Numbered from the stretch's first letter, positions 26,499-35,847 are shown. The stretch is DNA of 64,000 nt from Planctomycetota bacterium (GCA_021413885.1 JAIOPM010000031.1:248001-312000), one strand, 5' to 3'. Numbers and translations are program-made. Notes: a model not told the origin generated them from the sequence alone.

Positions 26499-29006
26499 TC
26501 ACGGCTTCGCGAGCGCGTCGAACATCAGCAACGCGGCGGCGGTGCCCCACGCGCGTCCGAGGCCCGGCAGATCCTCGAAGCTGCCGTCCGCTTGGCGTTC
26601 GGCGAGCACGTCCTCGAGCAACGCCGCGCGGTAGCGCTTGCGCTCGCTCGGGGTGAGCTCTTCGAGCGCGACCGCCGCGAACGCGTAGTCGTACATCAAG
26701 TAGTGCGCGCCGAAACCGGTCGGGCTGGTGTGGCAGAGCACCTTGCGCCACTCCGGCCGGAAGACGTCGCGGTGCGCGACGAAGAGGTCGAGCGTGCGTT
26801 TCACTTCGTCCTTGTCGCTGCGTCCGTTGCGACGCAACGCGAGCGCGCACACCGGGCCGCGGCCGCATGCTTCGCGCGCGACGCCGTCCTCGCGCGTCAC
26901 CGCGACGTCGCGCATGTAGCGGAACGTGCCGTCGTCGTCGCGTAGCGACTCGAGGAAGTCGAGCGCGCGGGCAAGCTTCGGCTCCGACACCTTCGCGCCG
27001 GCGCGCCGCGCATCGGCGAAGACGATCGCGACGCCGGCGGTGAGGAAGCTCGCCGACGGATCGAAGCCCTTGCCTTCGGGATCGCCGGGGAAGAACACGT
27101 AGGGATAACCGCCGCCGCGGTGTTGGCTCTTCTCGATCGCGGCGACCAGCGTGTCGAGCGCCGTCTTCAACCGCGCGCGGTCGCCGAGTTCACGCTCGAG
27201 CGCGTGCGCGCAGAGCCACGCCGCGAACGCGCGGTTCCAGATCGAGTAGACGCTCGTCAGGTCGGCGCCGGAGGCGAGCTCACCGCTCTCGACCGTCGCG
27301 AGCACGTGCGCCAACGCTTTGTCGATCGCCGCGCGAACGCGCGGATCCTTCGCGTGCTCGATCAAGCTCGTCGCCGCGATCGCGGTCGTCGCCGTCGTGT
27401 AGAGGTTCGCGCCGACGCCGAAGCCGTCCGACGGAACCCACCATGAACCGTCGGCACGTTGGTTCGCGAGCAGCCAGGCGAGCGCGTCGTCGCGCGCGCG
27501 CACGAGCTCCTTCGGGACGAGCGGCGCGAGCGCGAGCGGCAAGGACTGCGCGACCAGTTCCGGCTCGGGCCGATCAGGTCGTTCGCCGCCGCTCACGAAG
27601 CTGCCGATGCGCGCGAGGTTCGCGGCGGCCTTGAAGGCCCAGCGGCTCTCGGGGTGCTTCGCGACGAGCTCCTTCCACTGCGCGGGTTCGAGTTCGTCGT
27701 CGCCTTCGAGCACGCGCAGCGCGCCGAGCTGGAACAGCGCCTCTTCCGCGCGCGGATGATCCGGCCACCCGCGGACGACGCGTTCGTAGTTCGCGCGCGC
27801 TTCCTCGTAGTTCGCGGCGAGCAGCTGGACTCCGGCTTCGTCGGCGACGAGCTCGGGCTCGAGTTCCTTCGGCGCGTTCTTGCGGGCGTCGCGCAGCAGT
27901 TCGAGCGCTTTCGCCGAATCGCCTTCGCGCCGCGCGACGGCCGCGCGCACGCGCAAGGCGCGCGACGAGCGCTCGGTCTTCACGAGTTCGAGCGCGCGCT
28001 CGAGTTCGCCGCGCGCCAACGCACGCTCCGCTCGCTCGAGCGCCGGCGACTGCGCACCGTCCTCCTTCGTCGCGAGCTTCGGCAACACGACCGTGCGGAA
28101 GAACCGATCGAGGAACGGCGCGTTCGAGAACTCGGTCTCGGCGAGCACGTCGCCGTCGGGTTCGACGAAGAGGTACGCGGTGCCCCACGCGTGCTCGCTG
28201 ATGCCGTACCGTTCCGGTGCGCGGAACGGAGCGTCGTCCTCCGCGCCCATCGCCCACGGCACGCAGTGCGCCGCGACCAACGCCGCGAAGTCGGGATCGA
28301 CGAACGGGCCGCTCTTCGCGGTCGCGGGCAAATTCAGCGCGGCGTAGTTCTCGACCAACACGAGCACGACCTTCCGTTCGCGCGTCGCGCGTTCCGCGGC
28401 GTCCTCCCACGAGCTCGCCCACCCGAGTTCCTCGCCGCAACGCGCCGCGAGCCGCGTCCACGTCGCGTCGATCGCGGGCTCCGCGCTCGCGACCGGCGCG
28501 AACAGCGTGAAGCTCGCGCGCAACGCCGCGAGTTCCTTCGCCGCGACGTCGTCGTTCGGCGCGCGCACTTCTTGGATGGTGAAGAGCTCGTCGCGCTCGA
28601 TCAGGAACGTCGCGCGCAGCTCGACCTCGACGCCGCTCTCGAGCGTGAACGTCGTGCGCAACGTCGGCGCATCGCGGTCCGCGAGCCGCGCGGTCGACGT
28701 CTCGAACTCCTTCGCGCCGAGCGCGACGAGCCGCTCGCGCGCGGGCCCCAGTGCGAGTGTCGCATCGGTCGCGCCGCCGGCGGGAGAGAGCTCGAGCGTC
28801 CAACTCGGCACGCCTTGGGACCCGCTCGGGAAGAACGTGACCGAGTAGGGCGGACCGTCTTCGATGTACCAGGCCCAACGCGCGCTCGGAGCGCGCACCC
28901 CGAAGCCGTGGCGATCGGCGCGGAAGTCGAGCTCGTCCGCGCGGACCGCGAGCGCGAGCACGACGCACGCGCTCGCCGCCGCAATCCACTTCGCGAGCAC
29001 GTCCAT
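26499..29006 (-). CDS. secreted thioredoxin-like / TPR / terpenoid-cyclase-toroid repeat protein
   Basis: This 835-residue protein has a signal peptide (AAASACVVLALAVRADE). A beta-rich N-terminal region of ~180 residues is followed by a thioredoxin-like segment around 200-310 (ATRERKVVLVLVENYAALNL, ending before a CVPWAM stretch). Tetratricopeptide-like helices lie at about 320-450 (ALARGELERALELVKTE, YEEARANYERVVRGW). The C-terminal ~330 residues are alpha-toroid repeats of the prenyltransferase/squalene-oxidase type (ALAWLLANQRADGSWWVPSD, ALDFLESLRDDDGTFRY). No CxxC pair is seen in the thioredoxin-like part. It may be a scaffold or processing protein; function is unknown. Confidence 0.76.
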   Translation of the reverse strand: MDVLAKWIAAASACVVLALAVRADELDFRADRHGFGVRAPSARWAWYIEDGPPYSVTFFPSGSQGVPSWTLELSPAGGATDATLALGPARERLVALGAKEFETSTARLADRDAPTLRTTFTLESGVEVELRATFLIERDELFTIQEVRAPNDDVAAKELAALRASFTLFAPVASAEPAIDATWTRLAARCGEELGWASSWEDAAERATRERKVVLVLVENYAALNLPATAKSGPFVDPDFAALVAAHCVPWAMGAEDDAPFRAPERYGISEHAWGTAYLFVEPDGDVLAETEFSNAPFLDRFFRTVVLPKLATKEDGAQSPALERAERALARGELERALELVKTERSSRALRVRAAVARREGDSAKALELLRDARKNAPKELEPELVADEAGVQLLAANYEEARANYERVVRGWPDHPRAEEALFQLGALRVLEGDDELEPAQWKELVAKHPESRWAFKAAANLARIGSFVSGGERPDRPEPELVAQSLPLALAPLVPKELVRARDDALAWLLANQRADGSWWVPSDGFGVGANLYTTATTAIAATSLIEHAKDPRVRAAIDKALAHVLATVESGELASGADLTSVYSIWNRAFAAWLCAHALERELGDRARLKTALDTLVAAIEKSQHRGGGYPYVFFPGDPEGKGFDPSASFLTAGVAIVFADARRAGAKVSEPKLARALDFLESLRDDDGTFRYMRDVAVTREDGVAREACGRGPVCALALRRNGRSDKDEVKRTLDLFVAHRDVFRPEWRKVLCHTSPTGFGAHYLMYDYAFAAVALEELTPSERKRYRAALLEDVLAERQADGSFEDLPGLGRAWGTAAALLMFDALAKP

Positions 29007-29161
29007 CCCGCGACGAGGTTAGCCGTCGCTCCGTTCGACCGCTCGATGCGCCTCGACTTCTACGCACTCGGGGCCGCCCTCGCTACGCCGTCGACACCGC
29101 GGGAGCGCGCGGCGTTCGCGGCTTAGCCTGGCATCGGACGAGACAATCAAGGAGGTCCACG

Positions 29162-29386
29162 ATGAAACTCATCCGCCGGCATCCCGGCGTCGACCAGAAG
29201 GACATCCAAGTCCAAGGGCTCGGCGACGAGCTCGTCGTCTCCGGCGAACGCAAGTGGGAAGGCGAACGCAAGGACAAGACCTTCCACCGCATCGAATCCC
29301 GATACGGTTCGCTCCGTCGCGCGATCGAGTTCCCCGAAGGTGCACGCTGCGATCCCGCCGCCAAGATCGCGGTCGAGGCGAAGTAG
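29162..29386 (+). CDS. mini Hsp20 / alpha-crystallin-like protein
   Basis: This 74-residue protein corresponds to the central part of a small heat-shock protein: PGVDQKDIQVQGLGDELVV, SGERKWEG, FHRIESRYGSLRRAIEFPEG. The usual N-terminal arm and the final GVLxVxxPK strand with the IxI tail are missing, so oligomerisation would differ from standard Hsp20. Translation is supported by a perfect AAGGAGG at 29150-29156, six bases before the ATG. It lies directly before a universal-stress-protein gene and glutaredoxin, suggesting a stress role. It could be a decayed gene, but the strong ribosome site argues that it is expressed. Confidence 0.66.
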   Translation: MKLIRRHPGVDQKDIQVQGLGDELVVSGERKWEGERKDKTFHRIESRYGSLRRAIEFPEGARCDPAAKIAVEAK

Positions 29387-29505
29387 CGGTAACGTGGTCC
29401 GATCGCCGCGGCGCATTCGCCCTGGGTGGTGAATCTCCCTCCGGTTGCCGCGGCGGTCGGACTGCTTCGAACATGCGCGGGCCGCGCCCACGCGAAAGCG
29501 CAACC

Positions 29506-30417
29506 ATGAAGAAGATCCTCGTAGGTGTCTCCGGCGGTGAACGTTCGGACGAGGCGCTGATCGCGGCGCTCGGGCTCGCGCAGAAACTCGATGCCGAACT
29601 CGAACTCGTGCACGTGGTCGACGCGCATGCGAGCCATTGGCCCGCGATCGCGCGCGCTCGCGCCGACGCCGCGATCGACGACGCGCGCCGCGTCGCCGGA
29701 GACAGCGTCTCCCAGCGCCTGCGCAACCAACGCCACGACGGCGGCCCGTTGGCGTTGCGCGGCACGCCGATCCACGAGTTCCTGCGCGTCGAAGTCGGCA
29801 ACCCCGCGAAGGTGATGCTCGAGCGAGCGCGCGCCGCGGCCGCGGAATTGATCGTGCTCGGTTCGCACCGCAAGCGCGGTCTCTTCGACTTCGGCAACAC
29901 CGCGCGCACCGTGCTCGCGAAAGCGGAGACGCCGGTGTGGGTCCAACACGGTTGGGCGCGCGAGGTGCGCCGAGTCCTGGTCGCGATCGACCTCTCGGAC
30001 CACAGCCTCGCGGCGCTCGCGACCGCGCGCGATCTCGCGAAGAAGCTCGGCGCCAAGTTGACGACGATCCACTGCTTCGTGCACCCGGGCTACGTCTATT
30101 CGCTCGACTCGGGCGCGCCGATGGCGATGGCGATCGACCGCGTCGACGAACTCCGCGAGCTCGCGCGTCAGGAATACAAGAAGCGCATGGACGCCTTCGA
30201 TTGGCTGGGCCTCGACCACGACGCGCGTTTCGCCGACGACGATCCGATCGAGGGCATCCTCGCGCAGCAGGACAACGCCGATCTGATCGTGATGGGCACG
30301 CACGGCGTCACCGGGCTCGCGTCGACGGTGCTCGGCAGCACCGCGTACGGCGTGATCAGCTCCGCGCGCACGCCGGTGTTGGCGTTGCCGCATCCCGAAC
30401 GTCACTACCAACTCTGA
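29506..30417 (+). CDS. tandem-domain universal stress protein (UspA family)
   Basis: This 303-residue protein has two UspA domains, residues ~1-145 and ~148-300. The second contains the ATP-binding pattern G-2x-G-9x-G(S/T) in GTHGVTGLASTVLGST. The first has a degenerate version (GSHRKRGLFDFGNTA), so probably only one site binds nucleotide. Each domain opens with a KKILVGV- or RRVLVAIDL-type strand. Such proteins respond to starvation or redox stress in the cytoplasm. The ATG at 29506 is chosen since it opens directly with the first strand. It is 119 bases after the mini-Hsp20 gene and 25 bases before glutaredoxin. Confidence 0.9.
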   Translation: MKKILVGVSGGERSDEALIAALGLAQKLDAELELVHVVDAHASHWPAIARARADAAIDDARRVAGDSVSQRLRNQRHDGGPLALRGTPIHEFLRVEVGNPAKVMLERARAAAAELIVLGSHRKRGLFDFGNTARTVLAKAETPVWVQHGWAREVRRVLVAIDLSDHSLAALATARDLAKKLGAKLTTIHCFVHPGYVYSLDSGAPMAMAIDRVDELRELARQEYKKRMDAFDWLGLDHDARFADDDPIEGILAQQDNADLIVMGTHGVTGLASTVLGSTAYGVISSARTPVLALPHPERHYQL

Positions 30418-30442
30418 GGCGCGTGGAGAGCGTACGCTCGCG

Positions 30443-30742
30443 ATGAAACCCGACTTCGCCTTCCTCGACGGTCACGATCTGCTCGTGTACTCGACCGAGT
30501 GGTGTCCCGACTGCACGCGCCTGCGACGCTTCTTCGACGCGTCGGGCGTGAAGTACCGCGAGCTCTCGATCGACGAGGACGACGCGGCGGCGGAGAAGCT
30601 CGAGCGCGAGACCGGCAAGCGCGGCGTGCCGTACATCCTGATCGACGGCAAGCGTTGGGTGCGCGGCTACCACAAGGAAGCGACGTCGCGTTTCGTGCCG
30701 GCGATGTTGCTCGCCGAGCTAGAGAGCGCGCTCGCGAACTGA
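30443..30742 (+). CDS. glutaredoxin-family protein
   Basis: This 99-residue thioredoxin-fold protein has a CPDC active site (Cys21, Cys24) in STEWCPDCTR and the cis-proline segment GVPYILIDG near residue 60. It is closest to mycoredoxin/glutaredoxin-3-like reductases, which reduce mixed disulfides using glutathione, mycothiol or another low-molecular-weight thiol. It follows the universal stress gene on the same strand by 25 bases, consistent with cotranscription in a stress group. Its stop lies 4 bases from that of the convergent sigma fusion. Confidence 0.9.
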   Translation: MKPDFAFLDGHDLLVYSTEWCPDCTRLRRFFDASGVKYRELSIDEDDAAAEKLERETGKRGVPYILIDGKRWVRGYHKEATSRFVPAMLLAELESALAN

Positions 30743-30746
30743 CGCG

Positions 30747-33440
30747 TCAGCGCGCGAAGCGCAGCACCAGTTCGGCGCGCTCGCGTTGTTCGGGCGCGAA
30801 GCGGGCGTGGGCCGGTTTCGAACCGTCGCTCGCGCGTTCGTGCGGCCCGACGAGCCGCGTTCGCACCGCGTCGAGCTCGACGCCGCGGTCGGACGGCAAC
30901 GCCAACTCGAAGCGGCCTTCGCGATCGGTCCACGCCGGCCCGAGCGCGCAACCGAAATCGTCGCGGCCGTCGACGCGCGCGAACGCGACCGGCGCACCGT
31001 CGGCGTCGAGCACGCGGCCGCGTGCGAGCAACGGCTCGAGCAACTTCAGTTCGACGCCTTCCACCGGCGCGTCGTGCGCGACGACCGTCGGCGCGAGCGC
31101 GCGTCCCGCCGGAGCCGTGACGCGGAACTCGTAGCGCCCGGCCTCGAGGCCGCACAGCTCGAACGAACCGTCGGCGTGGGAACGCGTGACGCGCAGGCTC
31201 GGTGCGAGCACGTTCTCGGCGGCCGCGACTTGCGCGTCCGCGACCGGCGCTCCGGTTGCGTCGACGATGCGGCCGCGGACGCGCGCGCCGCGCGCGGCGA
31301 CGAGCTCGAGCTCCGCGCGCGCGCCCGGCGCGAGATCGAACTCGGCTTCGGAACGTTCGAGCGCCGCGTGCGCTGCCGTCGCGATCCACCACGCGCCCTC
31401 GGGCAAGTCCTCGAAGACGAAGCGACCGTCGACGTCGCTCTCCGCGCGCGCGAAGAGTCGGCCGGTCGCGAAGCGCTTCGGTTCGACGCGCGCGCGTTTC
31501 GTTCCGCGCGGCCCGAGGTCGAGCAGCAGCACTTCGACCTCCGCGCGGCCCGCGCCGAATTCGTCGAGCACGCGTCCGTCGAGCCGTCCGCCGAGCGCGA
31601 GGTGCAAGTTGCCGAGGTCGACGAGCGGGAGCTCGCTCGCGTCGCTCGGGAAATCGCGCGAGAACGGCGCGCGGCCCGGATGCGCGACGAGCAACGTGTG
31701 GGGGAGATCCTGGCGCAGACCGCTGAGTTCGAAGCAACCGTCAGCGCCCGTCGAGCCCTCGACGCGATCGAAATCGTGGCGCCCCGCGACCCACACGTCG
31801 GCGACCGCGGCGACCCACGCTCCGGCGAGCGGCGCGCCGTCGACGTCGAGCACGCAACCGCGCGCGCCGTGACCGCGCGCGAGCGCGAGTTCGAGTTCGT
31901 CGCCGTCGCGCATCACCGGTTCGAGCGCCGTGCGCACGAGCGCGCGACCTTCGGCTCGCGCGAAGACTTGCGCGCGCACTCCGACCGCCGTCGCGACCAA
32001 TGCGAAACGACCGTCGACGTCGGTGCGCACCGCGCCTTCGAACGTCGGCTCGAGCGCGACCTCCGCGCCGGCGACCGGGTCGGACGTCTCCGCGTCGACG
32101 ACGCGGCCCGCGATGCGCGCGGTCGGGAGCAACGCGAGGTCGAGCGTGCGCGTCTCGCCTGCTTCGAGAACGATGTCGCGCGTTGCGAGCGTCCCGTGGC
32201 TCGCGTCGGCGGCGCGCACGCGCCACGCGCCGGCGTCCAGTGCGTCGAACGACCAATGGCCGTCGCCGGAGCGCGAGACCATTGCACGCCGCGCGCCGCT
32301 CGACGAACTCGCTTCGACGCGCACGTCGCCGAGCGGCGCGCCGTTCGCATCGAGCGTGCGACCGCGCAATTCCGCCGCGTGTTCGAGGCGCACGACGATC
32401 TCCGCGGTCGGCGCCGTGCGCCGCGCGACGCGCGCCGTCGTGCGGCCCGACGCCGACACGACGAGCTCGGTCGAACCGTCGATCGGCAGCGCGAGCGTGA
32501 AGCGACCCGCGACATCGGTGCGCGTGGTCGCGAGCACCGCGCTCGGGATCGCGAGCGGCGGATCGAAGCGTCCGAGCCTCGCGCGCGCCGCGCCGACCAG
32601 CTCGACTTGCGCGTCGAAGATCGGCGCGTCGAGTTCGTCGAGCACGCGGCCGGTCCACGCCTCGCGCGCGGCGCGCGGCGGCTCGGGCACCACGCGCACG
32701 GTCGCGACGCGTCCCGCGTTCGTCGCGTCCGGCGTCACGATCGCCGTAGTCGTCGCGGGAACGGCGCTCGCGCGCGCGAGTTCGTCGCCGGAGTTCCCGC
32801 TCGTGCGCGTCGCGAACCACAGCCACGCGCCGGCGAGCAACGCGACTCCGACGATCGCGCCGAGCGCCGCCGGCGACGCCGCGCGCTTCCACGTCGCGCC
32901 CGCCGCGAACAGCGCGAGGCCTTCGAGCCACGTCTCGCGGTCCTCTTCATGGTCGCGATCGAGCCGCGCGCGCAATTGTCCGAGCCCGCGCCGCAACCGC
33001 GTGTTGATCGTGCGCACCGGTACGCCCTGGCGTTTCGCGATCTCGCGCGGCGGCAACTCGTCGAGGTAGCGCAAGAGCAGCGTGCTGCGATACGGCTCCT
33101 CGAGCGTGAGCACCGCCGCGACCAATTCGCGGTGCAACGATGCTCGCGCGTAGAGATCGGCCGGCGAGGCGACGGCTTCCGCTCGCGCGGCTTCTTCCTC
33201 TCGCGCGGCGCGACGCGAGTTCGCGCGACGAGCTCGGCGCGAAAAATTGCGCACCACTTGGGCGAGCCACGGCTCGAGCGGCCGACTCGGGTCCGGGCGA
33301 CGGCGCAGGAACGCGAGCCACGTCTCCTGCACCAGATCCTCGGCCGCGTTCGGGTCGGACACCAAGCCCTGCGCGAGGCGCCGCACCCAGCCGATCTGTT
33401 CGGCCATTCGATCCGCGTCGCCGGCTTCGCCTTCGGTCAT
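30747..33440 (-). CDS. ECF sigma factor fused to a TM helix and seven carboxypeptidase-regulatory-like repeats
   Basis: This 897-residue protein begins with a full ECF sigma factor. Region 2 is about residues 15-75 (SDPNAAEDLVQETW). Region 4 is about 105-160, with PREIAKRQGVPVRTINTRLR. A transmembrane helix lies at about 193-210 (LGAIVGVALLAGAWLWF). Outside the membrane come about seven prealbumin-like repeats, recognisable from starts such as WTGRVLDELDAP, LRGRTLDANGAP, IAGRVVDAETSDP, ARGCVLDVDGAP, LDGRVLDEFGAG, VRGRIVDATGAP and ARGRVLDADGAP. The ATG at 33440 is preferred to an upstream GTG at 33458. It is 60 bases after the SGNH gene on the same strand. The design matches the fusion at 2638, but with a longer sensor-like tail. 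Confidence 0.88.
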   Translation of the reverse strand: MTEGEAGDADRMAEQIGWVRRLAQGLVSDPNAAEDLVQETWLAFLRRRPDPSRPLEPWLAQVVRNFSRRARRANSRRAAREEEAARAEAVASPADLYARASLHRELVAAVLTLEEPYRSTLLLRYLDELPPREIAKRQGVPVRTINTRLRRGLGQLRARLDRDHEEDRETWLEGLALFAAGATWKRAASPAALGAIVGVALLAGAWLWFATRTSGNSGDELARASAVPATTTAIVTPDATNAGRVATVRVVPEPPRAAREAWTGRVLDELDAPIFDAQVELVGAARARLGRFDPPLAIPSAVLATTRTDVAGRFTLALPIDGSTELVVSASGRTTARVARRTAPTAEIVVRLEHAAELRGRTLDANGAPLGDVRVEASSSSGARRAMVSRSGDGHWSFDALDAGAWRVRAADASHGTLATRDIVLEAGETRTLDLALLPTARIAGRVVDAETSDPVAGAEVALEPTFEGAVRTDVDGRFALVATAVGVRAQVFARAEGRALVRTALEPVMRDGDELELALARGHGARGCVLDVDGAPLAGAWVAAVADVWVAGRHDFDRVEGSTGADGCFELSGLRQDLPHTLLVAHPGRAPFSRDFPSDASELPLVDLGNLHLALGGRLDGRVLDEFGAGRAEVEVLLLDLGPRGTKRARVEPKRFATGRLFARAESDVDGRFVFEDLPEGAWWIATAAHAALERSEAEFDLAPGARAELELVAARGARVRGRIVDATGAPVADAQVAAAENVLAPSLRVTRSHADGSFELCGLEAGRYEFRVTAPAGRALAPTVVAHDAPVEGVELKLLEPLLARGRVLDADGAPVAFARVDGRDDFGCALGPAWTDREGRFELALPSDRGVELDAVRTRLVGPHERASDGSKPAHARFAPEQRERAELVLRFAR

Positions 33441-33500
33441 GGTTGCATCATCCACCACGCCGCCCGCTCCCGAAATGCGTCCACCAAGAACGGATTTCGC

Positions 33501-34763
33501 TCAACGCGCGCGGCCCTTCGCCCGCGCGAGGAATTCGGTCATGCGCGGCTCTAGGCGCTCGGCGAGCAGCGCGTTGCCGTTCGCGCCGAGGTGCATCTCG
33601 CTCCAATACCACCGGCCTTCACGGGGCAGGACTTCGCGCAGATCGAGCCATTCGACGCCGACGGCCCGCGTGCGCGCGAGCAACGCGTCGGCGAGGCGGT
33701 TGGTCGAATCGAGATCCTCTTCGGAGAGCGCGAGTGCGGCCATCGTCTTCGCGCGCGTCTCGCGCCATTGCTCGAACGGCAGGTCGAACGCCGAAGGCAC
33801 GTAGATCGCGAGCCACGGGATCCTGCGCTCCGCGAGCAGCTCGCCGATGCCGGTCAACGCGCCGACCGCGGCGCGCAAGGCGGACTCGCGTTGCTCGGGG
33901 TGCTCGCGGAAGAAGAGCGTCTGATTCAGGTTCTGCAGCAACGGCGCATCGCCGAGTTCGAGCGCCGCGAGCAACTTCGCGTAGTAACCCTCGGGTCGCG
34001 GCGGGAGCGAGAGGTGCTCTTGGAACGCGTACGGCCGCAACACCTCGACGAAATCGTTGCCGCCGTACACGCACACGATCACCGCGTCGGGCTTCAGCAC
34101 GAGGAAGCGTTCGACGACGCCCCAGTAGTGGAAGAACGAGTAGCTCGACGTGCCGGTGTTGTAGACCTCGACGTTCTTACCCGGCCGAGCCGCCGCGAGC
34201 CGCGCCTCGAGTCGATTCGGCCACGACTCCGGGTTGTCGCAGATGCCTTCGGTGTGCGAGTCGCCGACGGCGAGCACGAACGCGTCGAGCCTGTCGCGCG
34301 CGAGCTCGTGATCCTCCCGCGCGCCGTCGGTGTTGGTGCGCCGCGTCCAATGTCCCTTCGGCAGATCGACCATCGCGTAGTCGAGATCGAGGCCCGCGCG
34401 GAAGCGGTAGTAGCAGAGCGGGTCGTATTGGAACTGCGGGCCGAGGTGGAGCAGGCTGTCGACGTCGGCTTCGGAGAGGTGCTCGCGCACGAGCTTCTTC
34501 TTCTCGGCGCGCGCGGTCGGATCGAGTTCGAGCCCGCGCGGCGCGAGTTGCCGCGTCGCGAGCGCCGCCGCGAGGTCGGCGTTCGCGCGGCTCGCTTCGA
34601 CGTCCGGGCTCGAACGCGCGCGCCACGTCCTCCAACCGACGAACAGGATCGCCGCGGCGAGACCGGTTCCGAGGAGGGCCGCGACGATGCGCGCGGTGGC
34701 GCGCGGGCTCGTTCCCGCGATGGAGGGATTCGACACGGCGCAGTAGGGTAGCAAGCGTTCCAT
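33501..34763 (-). CDS. membrane-anchored SGNH/GDSL-type hydrolase
   Basis: This ~420-residue protein has an N-terminal membrane helix (RIVAALLGTGLAAAILFVGW) followed by an exported SGNH-hydrolase domain. Block I carries the nucleophile in AVGDSHTEG, block II the Gly in NTGTSSYS, block III the Asn in VYGGNDFVEV, and block V the Asp/His pair in SEMHLGANGNALLAE. Such enzymes are esterases or acyl-transfer enzymes that act on lipids or polysaccharide substituents. The ATG at 34763 overlaps the start codon of the divergent lipoprotein gene (shared CATG), so the downstream GTG at 34736 is a real alternative. It lies directly upstream of the sigma fusion. Confidence 0.83.
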   Translation of the reverse strand: MERLLPYCAVSNPSIAGTSPRATARIVAALLGTGLAAAILFVGWRTWRARSSPDVEASRANADLAAALATRQLAPRGLELDPTARAEKKKLVREHLSEADVDSLLHLGPQFQYDPLCYYRFRAGLDLDYAMVDLPKGHWTRRTNTDGAREDHELARDRLDAFVLAVGDSHTEGICDNPESWPNRLEARLAAARPGKNVEVYNTGTSSYSFFHYWGVVERFLVLKPDAVIVCVYGGNDFVEVLRPYAFQEHLSLPPRPEGYYAKLLAALELGDAPLLQNLNQTLFFREHPEQRESALRAAVGALTGIGELLAERRIPWLAIYVPSAFDLPFEQWRETRAKTMAALALSEEDLDSTNRLADALLARTRAVGVEWLDLREVLPREGRWYWSEMHLGANGNALLAERLEPRMTEFLARAKGRAR

Positions 34764-35847
34764 GCGCTTCTTCCGGTCGTCGTTCGTCGTCCTCGTCTTC
34801 GTCGCGAGCGGTTGCGGCGACGAACGCGCGCTCACCGCGAGACGCGCGGACGGCAGCGTGCTCTACCGCGGCGTGATGCGCGCCGGAACGCCGGTCGGCG
34901 AGTGGGCGCAGTTCCACGCCGACGGTTCGCTCGAGTGGAGCGGCGTGTTCGACGCGGGGCGCAAGCAAGGCGAGTGGAAGAGCTTCGACGCGAAGGGCGC
35001 GCCGAGCGTGGTCTCGCACTGGGATCACGATCGCGAGGACGGCGAGTGGAGCGAGCGCCATCCGAACGGCGAGCTCTCCGTGCGCGGCAACTATTCCGCC
35101 GGCGCGCGCGTCGGCGAATGGCGCGCGTGGCATCCGAACGGCGTCGAACGTGCGCGCGCGAACTACGTCGCGGGGAAACTCGACGGGCCGGTGACCGAAT
35201 GGGATGCCGACGGCAAGGAGCTCGTCCGCGGCGCGTACGCCGACGATCTCCCCACGGCGGAATGGAGCGACTCGTTCCCCGACGGTCGCCCGCGGCGCGT
35301 CGTGCACTACGTCGCCGGTCGTTTCGAAGGTCGCGCGCAACAGTGGTACACGGACGGCACGACGCTCTCCGACGGCGAGTACCGCGCCGGTTTGCGCGAA
35401 GGCGCGTGGACCGACTGGTATCCGAACGGCCGCGTGCAGCGGATGCAGACGTGGAAGTCCGGCGTCACCGACGGTCCCTCGGAGGAGTTCGACGACAACG
35501 GCGTGCGCACGGCGCGCGGCGCGTGGAGCCAAGGCAAGCGCAGCGGCGCGTGGACCAATTGGCACGCGAACGGTTCGCTCGAAGGCGAAGCGACGTACGT
35601 CGACGGCGTGTTGCAGGGAGCGTGCTCGCGCTACCGCGACGATGGCAGTCTGTTGTGGAAGGTCGAGTACGTCGACGGCCGCCAACACGGTCCGTTCGAG
35701 TCCTTCTACCCGAACGGCGCGCACCGAGCGTCCGGCCGCTACGAGGACGACGAGCGCGTCGGCGCGTGGACGTTCTGGTCGGAGGACGGTTCCGTCGACG
35801 CAGCGAAGAGCGGCACGTACGCGAAAGGCGTGCGCGCGGGGCCGTAG
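34762..35847 (+). CDS. MORN-variant repeat lipoprotein (YwqK-like)
   Basis: This 361-residue protein has a lipoprotein signal (RFFRSSFVVLVFVASGC, lipobox Cys18), then about 13-14 copies of a ~24-residue repeat with the core GEWxxWHxNGxxxxxxxYxxGxxxG, as in GVFDAGRKQGEWKSFDAKGA and GAWTDWYPNG. This is the MORN-variant type found in YwqK-family proteins. It should be an extended beta structure anchored to a membrane from outside. Annotation of relatives as antitoxins rests on one Bacillus protein and should not be transferred. It is divergent from the SGNH gene, sharing start-codon bases. Confidence 0.86.
   Translation: MRFFRSSFVVLVFVASGCGDERALTARRADGSVLYRGVMRAGTPVGEWAQFHADGSLEWSGVFDAGRKQGEWKSFDAKGAPSVVSHWDHDREDGEWSERHPNGELSVRGNYSAGARVGEWRAWHPNGVERARANYVAGKLDGPVTEWDADGKELVRGAYADDLPTAEWSDSFPDGRPRRVVHYVAGRFEGRAQQWYTDGTTLSDGEYRAGLREGAWTDWYPNGRVQRMQTWKSGVTDGPSEEFDDNGVRTARGAWSQGKRSGAWTNWHANGSLEGEATYVDGVLQGACSRYRDDGSLLWKVEYVDGRQHGPFESFYPNGAHRASGRYEDDERVGAWTFWSEDGSVDAAKSGTYAKGVRAGP

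Noticed and set aside
29007-29161. Possible heat-shock (CIRCE-like) operator before the mini-Hsp20 gene
   Set aside because: No TTAGCACTC/GAGTGCTAA inverted repeat is present; only the Shine-Dalgarno sequence can be supported.
34762-35847. Antitoxin annotation for the MORN-variant lipoprotein
   Set aside because: The name comes from a single YwqK-type relative; here there is no toxin gene next to it, and the protein is an exported lipoprotein.
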